In this document: piece after piece, positions 10,501 through 25,500 of the stretch
Layout of the letters: the number at the start of each line of letters is the position of its first letter
How positions within the stretch are numbered: the first letter of the stretch is position 1
NCBI RefSeq assembly: GCF_009870125.1
Contig: NC_046679.1
Coordinates: forward strand, 26,784,001-26,848,000
Direction: 5' to 3'
Length of the DNA stretch: 64,000 nucleotides
Source of the DNA: Drosophila pseudoobscura
Taxonomy: Eukaryota; Arthropoda; Insecta; Diptera; Drosophilidae
Made by a program: the position numbers and the translations under genes
Notes under the pieces: generated by a model
Seen by the model: the letters and a program-made list of their open reading frames with translations, nothing else
Told to the model about the DNA's origin: nothing
Databases searched by the model: none

Positions 10501-13500
10501 GTCTATTGCCACACGCCCACCCTCTCTCTGCTGTTGATGCTGCTGCTGCTGCGGATTTATGGTGGAAGCCTTGGCTCTGTGACTCGGAGAGATCCCTGAA
10601 CTCTGGGCGTAAATTGCTGACTCACAGCCGGAGCACGAGAGCTGATGGAAAACTGATTTTCCCTCCTGCCTCCAGCCTCTTGCCTCCTCCTTCTTCTTTG
10701 TTCGCGAATCGCGCACAAGCAGCTGGCTCTCCATCTCTCGAGCTCTCCTCCAGGCCTCCGCACAGCTCCGCAGGCGGGTTAAATGGATTGCTCCCACTGA
10801 TTCAGCCATATTTTATATACTCATGTATGTACACATATTTGCATTGATTGGGAGAGGAGTCATGGGGGGGACAGAGGGACGTATGGACGTAGGGACGTAG
10901 GCCTCCATTATCCATATCCATAATCATCTTACAGGCTTGACACGTTCTCCGGCTCTCTTTTCTTTGTGGGATTCGCACTGGGCCCGAACAGGGCGTGTCC
11001 CTCTTTGGCTCTGTTCCTTTGTGTTCTGTCTCCACATGACAATGCACTCGAAACGCGACTCGACTCGGTGCCGTGAATCACTGATGAGTGTCGCCTCCGT
11101 CGCCTCATCCTGTAGTTAGGCCAGGCCTACGATTAGCGCGCTACCTGAATTGCGAATTGCCCTTACTGCCCCTCCCCATGGCCCACGGCCCACGCCCCAC
11201 CTAATCCCAGACGCCGGTAGTCTGACTTTTGGACCTTGAAACCAGGCCTCAGCCCCCCAGAGCCCAGATCCCAGACGAGCTCCCGCCCCCCATTTTGGCG
11301 GTGGTGGGTAATTTCCAAGGACAGGTCTGTCTGGATGGATTGCAGGGGTTGCTGCATTTGGAAGTGCACTGCCTGGAGCGGATCTGGAGCAGGAGCCGGA
11401 GCCGGGATTTGTTTGCGAAAGTGAAAGCCCTTCAGGGGTTTCTCTGCAGCTGCAACCACCACCAACAGAACAGAAGGACCTCCATCCGAGGGTGGATTTT
11501 GAGCCTGCATTGCAATTCCCCGCAGAATTTTGCGCAAAAATTAAATCAATTGAGGATTTGGCATGTGCTCGTCGTGGGGGGTTTTGTTTTCGTTTTTTTG
11601 AAGGGGGAGAGGCAGACTCTGGAACTCTCTAGAGGCACTTGTCCTGGCGATGCAGCGGATCCAGCGGATCGTGTGAAGAATCAAAGCTGGAGGCTATCAT
11701 TAAGGCCTCCTCTGAGTCTCTGAATAATTTAAGCTTCTTTTGTTTGATTTATTTTACGATTGCTCTCCACTTTGGTCACTCAAATATAGAATTTATGTAT
11801 AATAACCCAGATATCTCCAGACAAAGAACACACCCAGAGATCGGAGATACATCTGGAGTCTGGGTCTGAATTAATTTACGCTTTAATTAGTGAAGCATTC
11901 CATTCCATGATAAGTTCTTTCCGAATTGCATAGCGAAATGAAAAAAGATCTGGAAGAAACTGGAAATGCGATCCATCGGCCAGCGAGGAGTCAATGGCCA
12001 CAATCTGGGTTACTCTCGATGCAAATTGTCTGGGTTTCGGCAACGCCCACCCCTATTCCCCCTCTGGAACACAAGGTTCCCATTGAAATGCGATAATACG
12101 CGAGTACATTCCGGGAATTGGATGACATATACCATATTTCATCTCTATCTTTTCGTTGTTATTTATTTATTTATTATAAATATTTTGCATATTCCAAAAA
12201 GTAAACATCAAAGCGGAACCTTAAAGAGCTCTTCTGGGGAGACTGAATACCGTGGAAAGGTGGGGATTTTTTGCTAGAATAAATAACTGCGAGAAAGTTT
12301 GCTCAGAATTCTGGTCTTTATCGGATTTGACAGTTTTTAGAGTGCACAAATCGGTGCTGTTCCATGTTATTAACAGCTAAAATATCATAAATATTATTCA
12401 TACGATAGTCTGTGGTTCGTGGAATGGGGCTTGGATCTGGCTGCTGGCCAGCTGGAACAGCTGCACTAAGTTTAAGCCAAGTCCATTGACTGAGACTACC
12501 TGCTCGACGATGACTCTGATGATGACAAGAGAAGTTTGCGACTTGCCCCAAAAGTTCGTTCACTCTTGACACTGAAACGGAAGGGAGATCGGATCGGAGA
12601 AGCGAAGAGAAGCGGCGGAGATGGTCTCTGGCAGACAGACGACAACTCATCCTCTCATGTCCACCTTTGTGCTCCGTCATGTTTATCAACAGGTTCTGGT
12701 GTTCCTCCCTGGAGAATGCCTTCCTCTCAATCTCCATCTCACTCACAATCGCAATCCCAATTCCCAATCCCAGGAAAGGGATCCATCCGCCCCGGGGAGG
12801 ATCCGCCAAAGAAAAGGCGACTGGGTCGACGTCTCGACTGCCGTTGGAGGCTTTTGCTGACGCTGAAGCACACTTCTGTCCAGAAACAGGTTTCCTCTTC
12901 GATCCCATCCCACTCTTCGACGCTTTCTTCCGTTCCGCCCAGCTCCTCCTCTCAGTTGCTCAGGAGAATTCTGCGAGAAACCAAACCGGCTACAGCAGGT
13001 GCCCCTTACTCTCCTTCCTCCTCCCTCCTGCCTCTCTCTTCTTTAACGGAAATTAATTCCATTCCTGTAATAATTTTCCATCTGAGAATTGGTGGAAATT
13101 GAACAACAAAGCGGGCGGCATTTATGTGATTTGAAATAGATATCCATTATCAAAGCCCCCAAGCCGAGCATTCTTAAGCCTTTGTTTGGAACCCCTATCT
13201 CCTATAAGCGGATGAAACGAATAAAGCGGGGATTCTCTCTCTCTCTCTTTCTCTCTGTTTGATTTGCTATTATCGTTGTTCCGTTCTCCGTCTCGGAATG
13301 GGAATGGGTACGGAATGGTCGCAAACACACACTCAAAACGCGGATGCAAACACCACTGTGGCGGCGGCTGGCCATAAAGATAACAATATTTCTGATTTCA
13401 GATGCTGCCTAAATAAATACACACAGAATGCAGGCAGAAGGTTAAGGGTCGAATTCGAAGCTACCAGAAGAGATAAGGCGAGGCCAATTTCTTGAGAGTA

Positions 13501-16500
13501 GAAGATTTATCAGAGAGCGAAGTAGAACAAGAGGCACTTATAGCAGGCAAAAAATGGTTTCCAAGAATCCGAAATTATCTATAAATACAGCAATTTTCAT
13601 CCTGATCGATAGAAATAATAGTCGTAAAACGCGATTGCCTGAGCGCACTATGGCGCCATCTATTGCAGTGTTGGCGAACCGCCATGGGAAAACTATGCAC
13701 TAGCGACATCTTCCGAGTCGAGTTGGCTGCACCAATTTTTGCTTGTCTGGCAACACTGTTTTGTTTGCTACTAGTTCAAAGAAACTTCGCTAGCTGGCGC
13801 CTAGGTGACTTGGTATTATCAAAAATATACATTTGAATCACATGAATGTTGTTTTGGCATCTCTTTCTGGTTTATTTGGAAGAACTGATGGCCGGCCGGC
13901 TGTCGCTGCCCAGCAATTTATGTGCAATTGGGGAATATCGTTGCCAAAAAGATTGATCCATCGATAAGCTCCAGGTGGCGTGAATTTGATTGATTGATTG
14001 ATTGATGGATGAGTGTGGAAATGATTGACTGCCCAGAGAATTGCATTTGCATTTTTGATGGCCGTTTAGCGGATAAGGAATGTCGTGTCTCTGCTGCTGG
14101 TGTCCCACTTGGAAATGGGACTCCATTTGGACTCTGGATTCGATCCCAAATGATTTGGAGTGAAAGCTATCTTCGGATGATATCCTCAAGATTGTTTTAA
14201 GACTTAAATATTGTATGGGTATATTCATTAGTATATTATGATCTAACATTAACCTTCCCCGCTCTTCATCTCCATCTCCATACCCCATTTATCTTTGTTT
14301 GGGAGCCGGAGCCAGAGCCAGAAGTGGCATGTTGCGCCTCACAGTTCGTGCCTCTGTTGCACTGGTGGCTGCGGTTGTGTCTATGGCATTATCTGCTAAT
14401 CTGCACACTGAAATCGGCGTAAATAATTACCATCGTTTGAGCGCGCGGGCTCCGTCTTTGAGCGAGCATTTCTTTCCACAGCGAAAATGATTCGCATCTA
14501 AAGAAACAGAAGAGGAAGAAGAAGAAGTTGCAGCAGAACGAAAGAAAAGAAAAGAAACGGGAATTCCTAATTTAATAGTAATCATAATGAATGGAATGCA
14601 TTTCAGGCTGAGCTCCTCTTCCAGCTCCTCTTCCCAGGCTGAAGATTCTGGGCCAACCATCCGTAAAATGGAGCAAACTTTGGGGGAGAGAGAGAAGCTT
14701 AGAGGCAGCCTCCCCTCTATATATCATCTAGCGTTAATGTTCCGTTGGCATGCCGCAAGATTTGACGCACAGATGAAGATCAGTCTGAAGATTGGGATTT
14801 GAGAAGGAGACGACGAAGACGACGACGTCGCTGCATGCCACACATCATCATCATCATCCATGATCTTATGAGCAGAACGATGCGTAGTAGAGAGGCAACC
14901 GTCGCGCAAAGCATTTTATATAACATTTGATTTGGTTTCCAAGAATTTCAATTAGCTGGGAAATGGGAAATGGGCAATGGATGCACACAGCAACACAGCA
15001 ACACAGCGACACAGCCACAACTCATTCATCTGCTCCGCTGGGATTATCTAAGATCTGCTTTCCAGCTTAGAGGAAAGCATATATTTTCCCCACCATTCGA
15101 CTAGCATTCGGCTTTGCTCTTGGCTTTGCTCTTGGATCTTGGTCTAAGCCCCAGCGACAGCTGCTGCATCGCCTTCCCCTTGGTTGCACGTACGAGTACC
15201 CCCACCCCCCACAAACGTGAAAAGTGCTGACACACACAGTCGACACTCTGTTCGCTCCATGTTGCATGCTGCATGTGCCCCTCCCAGTTTGACGGCTTCT
15301 TAAATTGTGTTAACTCTTTGGTCGGAAATATTAGTCAGCGACGACGACAACAAATTGAGTTTCCCAGAAGAAACAGCCCAAAAACTCTCGGACATTGGCT
15401 CTGAGAAGATCAAGGAAACGATTGGGAGCCGCTTAGAGCTGCTCAGAGGCATCCCCTTGGTCGAAAGATCGATTCTTGGTTTGGTTTTTAATTAACCAAA
15501 GAGTGTAACAAATCAAATTTCAGCTCCAAGCTCTGCCTTTCACTCGATAAACAAATAATAATTCAGCTGTGCCTCTCTGCCACTCGTTGCGCTCAATGGG
15601 TTTATGTGCAAACTTTTCACTTCACAGATCGGCTGAAGGGGAGAGAAACTGTGGCTGAAACAAAAACCAAAACCAAAACCAAAGCCAAATTCGAAGTCGA
15701 AGCCGAAGCCGAAACCGATCAAAGCCCAAATTGATACCCAATTTTGGCTCTCGACTTTGGGCTAATGGCTAAGCAAACACCCAACGAGAGTCCGGACCCC
15801 GGAGTCTGAATCACGCACTGCACTTGACCATTATCGGCCGATCCAAGAGGAGGAGGTGGAGGAGGAGGTAGGAGGCAGGAGGTGGTGAGGAGTTGGAGTT
15901 GCATTCCACATTGAATGCACCGCAGACATGCGATCATCGGGGGAATAGTTGCCCGTCCATTGGCTCCTTCTTTCCATCCATTGTTGATACACATTTGAAT
16001 ATATGTACATCTCTGGCATACCCCCTCCTCCTTCTGGTAATCATAACTGCCTGTAATTCCCATCATTGATGGGAATCTACTAGCTGGAATCCCATTTTGG
16101 AATTGTTTTGGGGACAGAGACATGTGTTCGATTGCAACCCACGCGAATCCATTGAATGAAATTCTATAAAGAGATGTTGCCCCGCAAAGCCATCAAAATT
16201 ATCTCCTCCCCTGCCATGCCCCATCCAAAACAATTGTTTTAATTCCGTTTTAATTGTTTGTTTATTTGTTGATTTAATGTTGATTCCATTTAATTGAATT
16301 GAAAACTGTTCTAAAGACCTTGCCTTGCCTTCGACCTCTTTTCTCTCCCTCTCTCTTCATTTCCCACGTAATTTGGAAAAGTTTGTGCAGTTTTTCGCCG
16401 TTTGTACGCTGAAAAATGTCAAGGAAAATGCTGCACTGCACTGCAGTGCCAGTGGCATGAGGGCGTGGCTGAAGAAGGGGGACAAAGAAGCAGCAGCGGA

Positions 16501-19500
16501 GGAGGAGAAACTTTTGGTTTCAATCGATTACACGATAACTAACAAAGTTCTAGGCAATCGATTAGCATTCTTTCTGAAGAAATGTGTGCAAGGGGAAGGA
16601 AGGGGGTGAAAGGGTGGAGACCCTGTGGCATTCCCTGGTCAAGTGGTCGTCTGCTGCTCTCGAAGCCATTAAAGATGCAACTCTTTAGCTTCCTTATGGC
16701 ATCTGCTGGGCTGCTGGGCAGAGATCAAGTGCCAGACACAACATTTTATTGGCCAGACACAGACTCCACGTCCCCCAGCATGAGAGAATATCGCTGTGGT
16801 GTATATATAGAAGCAGACACAAGTCCTACAGTGAAGCCTCCACCAACTGCAAGACGGAGAAGTATCTTTATCTTTGGCTGTGCTCCATATTGCAGAGCAA
16901 ATATTTTGCAACATTTGCTTTGCCTTAAGATTGGTGTTTTTTGTATAAACAAAAGTGCACCTCACGCATTTTAGAAGACTAGACAGGCAGCAGATGGGGG
17001 GAGGGGCGGGCGGGTGTTTGGGGATCACTTCTTTCAATGAAAACTTTTCCATCCAATTGTTGTTCGACACGAAACCCGAAAGAAAGGGGAGGAAAGACTA
17101 AGAGGGAGGGGTGGGGTGGGGTGGGCCAGTTGAAAAGTTAAAAGTCAAAAGAAATTAAAGCATTAATTTAACGCCAGCTTTGCTTCGAGATAGCAGGGGG
17201 AGAGAGCATTGTGGATGGGTTGTGGGTCTCTGGTAATTGTTACCTTACCCCCACCCAAGCCCCAGGCACACACACATGAGTGTGTGTGTGTGTGTGTTTG
17301 TGTTGTGGCAACAGACAATGCATTCGAGGAAGTTGCTCCGTCGCTCGCGCTTTTGTGGGGCCAATCATTAAGGCATCATTTCAGGCATTGAACCAACATT
17401 GAAGCTTGGGACCTGGGCCCTGCTTTTAGGCCGCTTGAGGCGGCTTACAACGGTATTAAAAGCGTGATTACATACGCGTACGTATACGGGTGCGTGTGAG
17501 TAAGAGCGAGCGAGAGAGAGCGAAAGGGAAAGTGTTTCCCCATTACATGCCATGTTCTACTCTCGAGAGAAGAGAGCAGCTCCCTCTCTCTCTCTCTCCC
17601 CCTGCTATCTCTATGAAAGAAAGATGGAGATTGATTAAACTGTTTTTCATGATGCATTTCCCTTGATAATTTTCCTGTCTCGATTTTCTGTTGATTTAGT
17701 TTCGTGGCCCCTGGGCCGAGGCTAATGCCTTAATCATATGATAAACCCTGTCCGTCCGAGCGAAAAAAAAAAGAAAAAGATTAATTTCCCAGCAGCGGCA
17801 GCAGCAGGCAGTAGTCGCAGTCGCCGTCGCAGTCGTAGCAGCGGGAACGAAAGGAAAGCTAAAGTAAGTTGTTGGCCAAAACTAAATGTGGCATGGGGCA
17901 TGGGGCCACCGCTCACCTTTCTGACCGAAAGTAGCATTTTGATGGTTTTGATGTGCTTCTGCTGCTCCTCTTTCCCCCTCCATTCCCCTCCGTTTTGTCC
18001 GCCGTTTGCCTCTGCACGTTTTCCTAATTACTCCATTTAATCTCCGCTTTAAAGACTGCTTTTCTGCTGGTCAGTCAATGGCCTGCCTGCCTGCCTGCCT
18101 GTCAGCCCCAGAGAAAACTTAAAAACTGAATATTCATATGGGGAGCACTCTGGTACGGGTACTCCACTCGCACTCTATAATTTTCGCTTCTGAGTGATTT
18201 CATAGACCGTTAAATAGCAACAAAAATATATTATGGTATATGGGTTAATCTTCTCTGCTGAGAGAGCGAGAGGGAGAGAGAAAGGCTTGCTAGCATTCAA
18301 ATGCAGTCTCCTGCTAGTGGTGCTTCCTCTCTCGAAATGTAACGATCGAGCTTTAATGCGTTTGTGTGCGTGGACAGCAGGCAAAACGGACCAATACTCG
18401 TGTGCGAGAGCGGCAGCGCAGCGGCAGAACACTCTCCCAAGCACAGTGTCGGGCCCTGGCTTGCTCTCTCATTCCCTTCGTTTCGATTTCAAAGCCCGCC
18501 TCCTCACTTGTCCGCCTCTCATTCCATCGCCTGCTTAATCTCTGATTCTTTCGTGTGCTTAAAGCTCTATCCCTCCTCTGCCTCTTGTCTGCTAGCGATC
18601 AATGCACGCGTAATAAAAGTGAGTGTAATGCTTATAATTAACCAAAGTTTCTTCTCATATGGCAAATATGGCAATGGAAAATGCATTTCCGAATGTCACA
18701 GATATTATATTTTCCATATGTTGAGCACGTACGATACGGGAGGGAGGGAGACTGCCGTTAGTTGGATTGGTAATTATGCAGAGGGCTGCGGCACAAGGCG
18801 CAAGACAGTCGGCAGCAGGCAGTAGACAGCCCCGGAAATTTCACTTTATGCAGTGAAATTATTTATTGACTTAAATATTCGCAGTATGTACAATATTTGC
18901 TGTTGCACGGTGCATCGTTGGGGGAGGGTGGGGGGTACAGAGTATGTATTGAAGTATTGGCTCGAAGAGTAAGTGTCAATGCGCTTGGTTAACAATCACA
19001 TTATATTCGTAGGGTTTGCTGCCGCGGTGTCACTTCAATTGTCAGATGCCGCTGCCCACGTACATGCCCACTCCAGTGTGTGTGTTGCATGATGTTTTAA
19101 CTAGTCAACGGCCACATGCCACATGCCATAAGGAGCAGCAGCAGCAGCAGCAGACGCTTTCGATGAGATTAGACACACACACCATACGCTGCCAATACAC
19201 TCGAAAGGCAGAGGCAGAGGCAGCGGCCGCGGCAGAGGATGGACAGAGGAGAGGAGAGTGTAGAGGGCATGTTCCAATGCACTCTACTACACTCGAACCC
19301 GAATGAGAGGCGACACTGGCGACAGCCATTGGTGGAAGAAATCACTTTTCTAGTCGATACTTTGCACGATAGAGCACTACGTGGCCCAAGATATGGGTGG
19401 TGGAAAGGAGTAGGAGTACTAGGTCTTCCCGCCTATTTTTACCCGCATGGAGTGGGCTTGTGTCTGCCACGTTGCAAGTGCATTACGCCTAGGCTTTTAC

Positions 19501-22500
19501 GACTACTGCCTGTACTGGTGCTGACAGAAGAGCGGGGGACATTGGGGACAGGGGTGGGGATTGGAGGAGCAAGTGGCATGGCTGGCTGCCGGTGTCAGGT
19601 TGCAGACGGTGCGATGCATCCACTAGGCCAGTCAACTCTTCCTCTGGTTTTCCCTACCGAAAAGCTAAAAATAACCTCCATTACCCCGTCGGTTCTGGCT
19701 TCCTGTTCTGCTGTTCAGCTGTTCAGCTGTGTGGAAGAGAGATCTGTGCCAAATGTTGTGTTCTGTTCCAAGAAAAGTGGCAAACGAAGTATGCAAATAT
19801 ATTTTGCATTTGGTTTCTGCTGCTTGCAACGGACCGGCCTCATTAGTGGCAAGACATTTGGAATTAGAGTTTGCTGCTGGCCGCAAGCCCCCTCGGCCTC
19901 TGCCCCTGTCCCTCGATCCTCGGTGATGATGAAAGTGATTTACGTCCGGCAAACAGAGCAGCATCTTGAGTGCTGCTGCTGCTACATGAAGTAGAGGTGT
20001 GTTGGGGACGAGCGGAGGAGGAAAACAATTGCATAGGAACCCTGAAGTGCACTAGACCTGAACTATTTTTTGCTGCTGCTGCTTGAGTTTTTCTCCGCAT
20101 TCGGTTTTGCCAGTGGAAAAGCTGAACTGAAGCATATCTGCGCATATTTTTGCACACACAGTAGTACTCGTAAAACCAGGCGAAATTTTAATCCCGCAGG
20201 TGTTCTTGGAGCGTAAGCTTGAGAGATTCTTCTTTTTGGGTGACCTACCACACGGCAGCGTGGTGAAGTGAGGAGTGTGGTGAAGAGAGGGCAGTGCGCA
20301 CCAGAGAGTTGGAGAGAGAGGCAACTCCACTTGAATCAGCTGTAGTTTGTTTTTGTTTTGATGAGCCACGCCACATGCTCGGAGCTTGCAGGGTGAGACA
20401 GCTCCAAAAAGCGCTCACACTCCCCACAGTTCGTATATGCCACTGCCTCCACCTACGGCTTGATATACTCTGCGCTCGGAGCTGGTGCTCCCTCTCTTTC
20501 TGTAGCTTGTGCGCTCTCTCGGAGCGAGAGTTGGGTTCGTGCGGCCGCCTGGTCGTTGTTTTTGGATCGATAAAACTTCTCGCTGCCGCTGCTGCGCGGC
20601 CTCTGCTGCGGGCTCTGCTGCGCCTCTGCTGCCGTGGTATAAAATGCTTTTCACTTTTCCGAATGCACTTTAAATCGCAACCTAAGACCGACCCGTTCAC
20701 ATCAGCAGCAGAAATCGCCGTGAATAACGAAAGCCGAATACCGAGCACCGAACACCGAACACATTTGCAGTTCCGCATATCCTTCGAACCGAAAATTTGT
20801 TGTTCCCGTGACGCGCCGTGTGTGTGTTTCCACAGTTGGAGCTTACTTTGTTAGTGAAGAAAAGTGTGCCCCTGAAGCAGGAATGGGGGGCTGGGGACTA
20901 GGGGGAAAATGTTGCAAAAATTCTGCTGAGTCCTGCTGCTGCTGAATCATCTTATCTAACTTCCGATTCCTCATCCGCTCTCTCTCTCTCTCGTCCGGTC
21001 CTGCCTCACGCTCTTTTCGTGTGCTGCTGCGTCTGTGCACAGACTCCTTGCACATTCCTTCATTCCTACGTGATACGGGATTTTATTGATTTTACGCACT
21101 GGCACAGGCCCAGCCACTGGCAGCATCCCCATGTGTCCCCATGAGTCATCGCTGCAACATTTTCCCCCCTCTCCCCCGCCTTCGCCCGGCATCTCTCTAA
21201 CATCCCGTTCCTCCTCGGTTCGTTTAGATCTTTTGTGGTGCACAAAAATAGGGCAGCTGTAAGCGTAGCTCTTCTTGGAAAAAAAAAAACAGAACAAACT
21301 TTCGACTTCTCTGTCCACCCACCGCCCCACCTACCATCCACATTCAATCAGCAATGGCCGCTTATGCTGCATTCAAACACGTCGAGCTTTACAACGTGGG
21401 CAAAGCCAAGAAAAGGTAAGAGAGAGCTTTCGGATGGTGCCTGCCGAAATACCGTTATCCTATGTTTGCCCAGATTGCAGAAGTCTTCAATCATCTCATC
21501 ATTGTTTGAACTGCATCTAGCGTTCCACCACACACACACACACACACATCTGTATGAATATGCATGTATCTGTGTGTGTATCTGTGTGTGCTGGTGCCTC
21601 TGAGATTAATTTAGCGTGCATTCACCTCTCACTAAGTAACTAACCAGCAAAAAACAATAACAACAACACCACGTACGTGTTGGCTGGCTGGCTGGCTGGC
21701 GTATGTGTAATCCGTGAAGAGAACCACTTTTGCAAGCGGCGCCTACTTCCCACCATCCAAGTACCCAACCACCCAGCCACTGGGCCCCCAAAGTGCCCAA
21801 GTGCCGAACCGACCAGCTGCTGGCACTCTTTGGATGTCTCATTGATTTTCCTCCTCTACTTGCCACTTGCCACCTGCCCACAAGCCCCCACGGCTGCTCC
21901 TACTTCTTGCCCACTGCACCCCAAACCAAAGTCAAAGGGGCCGCGGCATTCTTTTGGGGCAGGGTATACTAGGGAATAGGGCTGCCCCCCACTCGAAAGA
22001 AAGCGCACAAAGAAAGCTCTTTCCTTGTTATGTGGTGCCGCAGAAGTTGCACAGAGGAAAATGCAAATTAAGGAGGAGGATAGAACCATAAAGGATCTCT
22101 TGCTTAGAACTTGTACTTGATTTACTTTCAGAATTAGCCAAAAAAGATATGTTTCAAAGGGTATCCCATGCTTCGACTCGCACTCACTCGCACCTTTTGA
22201 GAGCGCACCTTTCTTTTTTGTGAGTCCGACCGAAGTTTTTCCTTTGTTTCAAGCTTGCAATTCTTTGACCAAGCCCCTTCCCGTGGCACCACCCATCCAC
22301 CCGTCACCTCACTGGCGGAATGACTGGGAGAGGAGGTGTGCCCGTGCCCGTGTCTGTGCCCCCCGTGTTGGGTTGTACCGGTACAAGGTGTATATGGAGG
22401 ATGGCTATTGGCTTGCCTTTCGACTGGCAAGGCAACAAAAATCGTTACCGAAATGCCTCTGTTGTTCCGTTCCCTGCTCTACTGTACGTTCTACTGTCCG

Positions 22501-25500
22501 CTGTCCGTTGTCCGTTGTCTGCTGTCCGCCGCTTGACTGTCTGTCAGTGCATTGAACCCTCTATTTCGCAGGCCGTCCCGCCGCTTACTAGATTAGTGCT
22601 GGTCTCTAAATAATTTTCCGTCTAGATATACCAGATATAAATGTATGCCATGTGCATTCAGAAAACAATTTGCCTGAGACGTTGTTTCGTTTTATGATCC
22701 ATGGAAATGTGTTAATCATTGTCATTGATTGCCATTGCAATGCCGATTGGCGTCTCTTTGATTTCCCATTTTTCCATGACTGACTTTCCCGCTGTGTGTG
22801 GAAAATGATTAATCTTTCTTTCCATCCATCCAACCGTCCGTCTGTCGAGATTTGTTTCCTTCTTTCGATCTATTATATTGTAAAACAAATCAAATTAAAT
22901 TCCAAAGGTGCGACTGGCTGGCTGCATTGGGCGCCTGCCTTGGGGATTGAGCTGTTGGGCCCCCTCTTTGTCTGCGGGGTATGGGGGGTGGGGTGTGGGG
23001 TGTGGTGGGGGTTGTGTAAGCGGCGGAAATCATGACAGTTGATTCGGTTTATGGCATTGTCTACAACAGTACGGCGATCATTATACGCTTGAATTCCTTT
23101 GTACAAAGCACAATATACGGTATCATGTTGATATTAATTATTTTTACGGCGTAACCCCATTTCGAGGGAATTCGAAGAAGAAATTTAACCAATAATTATA
23201 TATAATATAAGAAATGTGTGCCTTCTGCGTTGCCAAGTCAACATTTATGTATGTAAATATTTGCACAAAACTCATTTGTATGAGAAATAGTCAACAAATT
23301 TTCGTGGGGCATGACCCATTGAGGCGAGGCCGCAAAAAGGAAATCACAGAAAATTTGCCTGCGTCAATGTAATGCCTGTTGACACGGAAATAAGTTTGGC
23401 AGCAGAGCGGAGTTCCCTTAGCAACGTCATATATGTATAGATACAGATACAGAGATACGGATACAGTGCCTCCTGGTGCCTGGTGCCTGGTGCTTGAATG
23501 AGAAGAGCATTTTGATCGGGAGGAGCAGCCCCAGTCGGGAATGGAATATATTAGAAAGTCCTTTCGCTTTCGCACAGCCATAGACATAGCCATAGCCATA
23601 GCTTCTCCCGCTTGCAAATTAATCAATACAAATTTATTAATTACATATTTAAAAGAAAGACACAGACAACTTTCGCTGCTGCTGCAATTCTGGCAATGGA
23701 TATGGATATGGGCTCTGCTCGCAAAATTTACGGAGCCAAAGCCAGCCAATCCCACAGTTTAAGCATACCCATACGCATATACATAATAATAAAAGTGCCA
23801 CAAACAACATGCCACATGCATGTGGCTGCAACTTTTCCTCTCGCGCCAGCACACACTTTCCTTTGCCACAGCTCTAATCGATAATTATTCATCAGGCATC
23901 GGGCAAACACTATCGATAATTGACAATCTAGCGCGGTGGCTTAGAGAAGCATATTTCCACCAGAGAGAGATGGAAACTGCAGCTCTCCGCAGAGTTGGAG
24001 TTGGAGTCGGAGTCCAATTATGAATTTTCATCGTGTATTCCCATGGCTGCTCGCTCCTGAGCGAGTCGAGTGACTTTTGAGATGTTGATTCGGAAGAGGG
24101 GCATTGGATTCCATTAATCAAAAACACCTCAGTGATACACGATACTCACACACCTTCTATGACTCCTATGCCACCCGCTGTGGCATCTTCAGAGCTGCGT
24201 CACGTCACGCTCCTCCCTCCTGCTGACAGCGCCTGGAACACTGGCGAATGCCAAAGGAAGTGGCGAGTGCGTGGAGCTCCAGAGCTGGCATTCAAATTTC
24301 AGTTGAATGATGGCTTTCTTTATCTGGGAAATGCGAGAGGAGAGATGCTGCAGGGGGTGGCGGTAATTCCCAGGTGGAAGCTAAAGGCTATCAAAGTTGG
24401 GGCTTGGATTCATTGGAATTGTTTAATCTTTAGACGACTATAATCCTAAACATAGATTATACAGAGGAAACGCTCTATCAAGCGACTCTTTTTGAAATCA
24501 GCACTTTCGGATGAGCGGCATATTCATTCTGGAGATCTTCCTCTGCAGATATCTCCAACTCTCAAGCCACATTTCTATGGATCATATCGATGGGCTTTCT
24601 CCATCTACATTAATGTTGATTCATCCTAATGCTGCCACATGCCACAGATGATTAGTTTTGCTGAAAAGAGCTTTGGAGTGGTGGAAATCGAACGGTAAAC
24701 GGTAAACCGCGCTTGAGCGATCTCCTGCCACTCCACTGCCGCTCCCCCCTCCTGCAGCATGCCGCATGCCCCAATGCCTTTGGGGGAAAGCAGCAGATTC
24801 TTCAATATTTCTGGTCTTTTGTTTGCTTTGCTTTTGGGAAGCAGCAACAATTATAATGAATGGATTGGTGGACTGGCTCTAATCAACGTTTTTAGGTAAA
24901 TCACAAAATAGGAAGGGGGAGGGGGAGGGGGAGAGACAATCATCCACAGGAACAACAACATCATCATCACAGCTACAATAGAGGAAAACCGCACACAATT
25001 TTCGTGCTTCAGTTGAAATTTTCATTAAGTTTTTGTGTCTGTAATTGTGTGTGTGTGTGTGTTTGTGTGTTTGCGGTTGCACGAAGCTCTGTCTGCAGAC
25101 TGGACCGATGAAACAAAAGGAAGCAACAGTGTGGCACTGCCGCGCTGCAGCGTAATGAGCCCTGAGGCCGAACAAGCCCCCAAAATAAAAATCATAATAA
25201 ATGAGCAGCAAACAAAAGAGAAGCAGAAGCAGAAACGGAGAGCCACAGTGCAGCGTGCACCAGAGAGAAACACTAAACAATTACCCGGACATCTGCATGG
25301 AGCAGTGGCAGTGGCAGTGGCAGAGTGAATAACGAATCAAGTGGAACAACCAGCCAGCCAGCCAACCCACTGGACAGAAGAGTGAATCCAACTCCTGCCT
25401 CCGATGTACAGGTGCAGTGCAGCATGACATGGCTGCTGCCTTGCCTGCCTCATGGTTTATGGACCAATCATAAAAGCTAGTCTCCGCTCCCCTCCGCTGG

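Larger units (their letters stand above)
7572..20630 (+). other. Jupiter intron 1, proximal part
   Basis: I recognise no nested gene here. Open frames are short, lack start context and lie over simple repeats. Visible structure includes a run of about 20 G at 9818-9837, GA-rich and CA-rich tracts, a hexanucleotide-type array at 15660-15718 (AAAACC to GAAGCC words), a (GT)n tract at 17279-17297 and a candidate insulator at 13.65-13.81 kb. Such content suits a long regulatory intron. Confidence 0.6.

Noticed and set aside
17738-17871. ATG-started frame ending at a strong GTAAGT donor, considered as a third Jupiter first exon
   Set aside because: It ends in phase 0, whereas the shared Jupiter exon needs phase 2. 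The frame is Ala- and Ser/Arg-rich simple repeat.
18837-18860. Short hairpin (AATTTCACT ... AGTGAAATT) as a microRNA or terminator
   Set aside because: Only 9 bp of stem; too short for a microRNA precursor and common by chance in AT-rich DNA.
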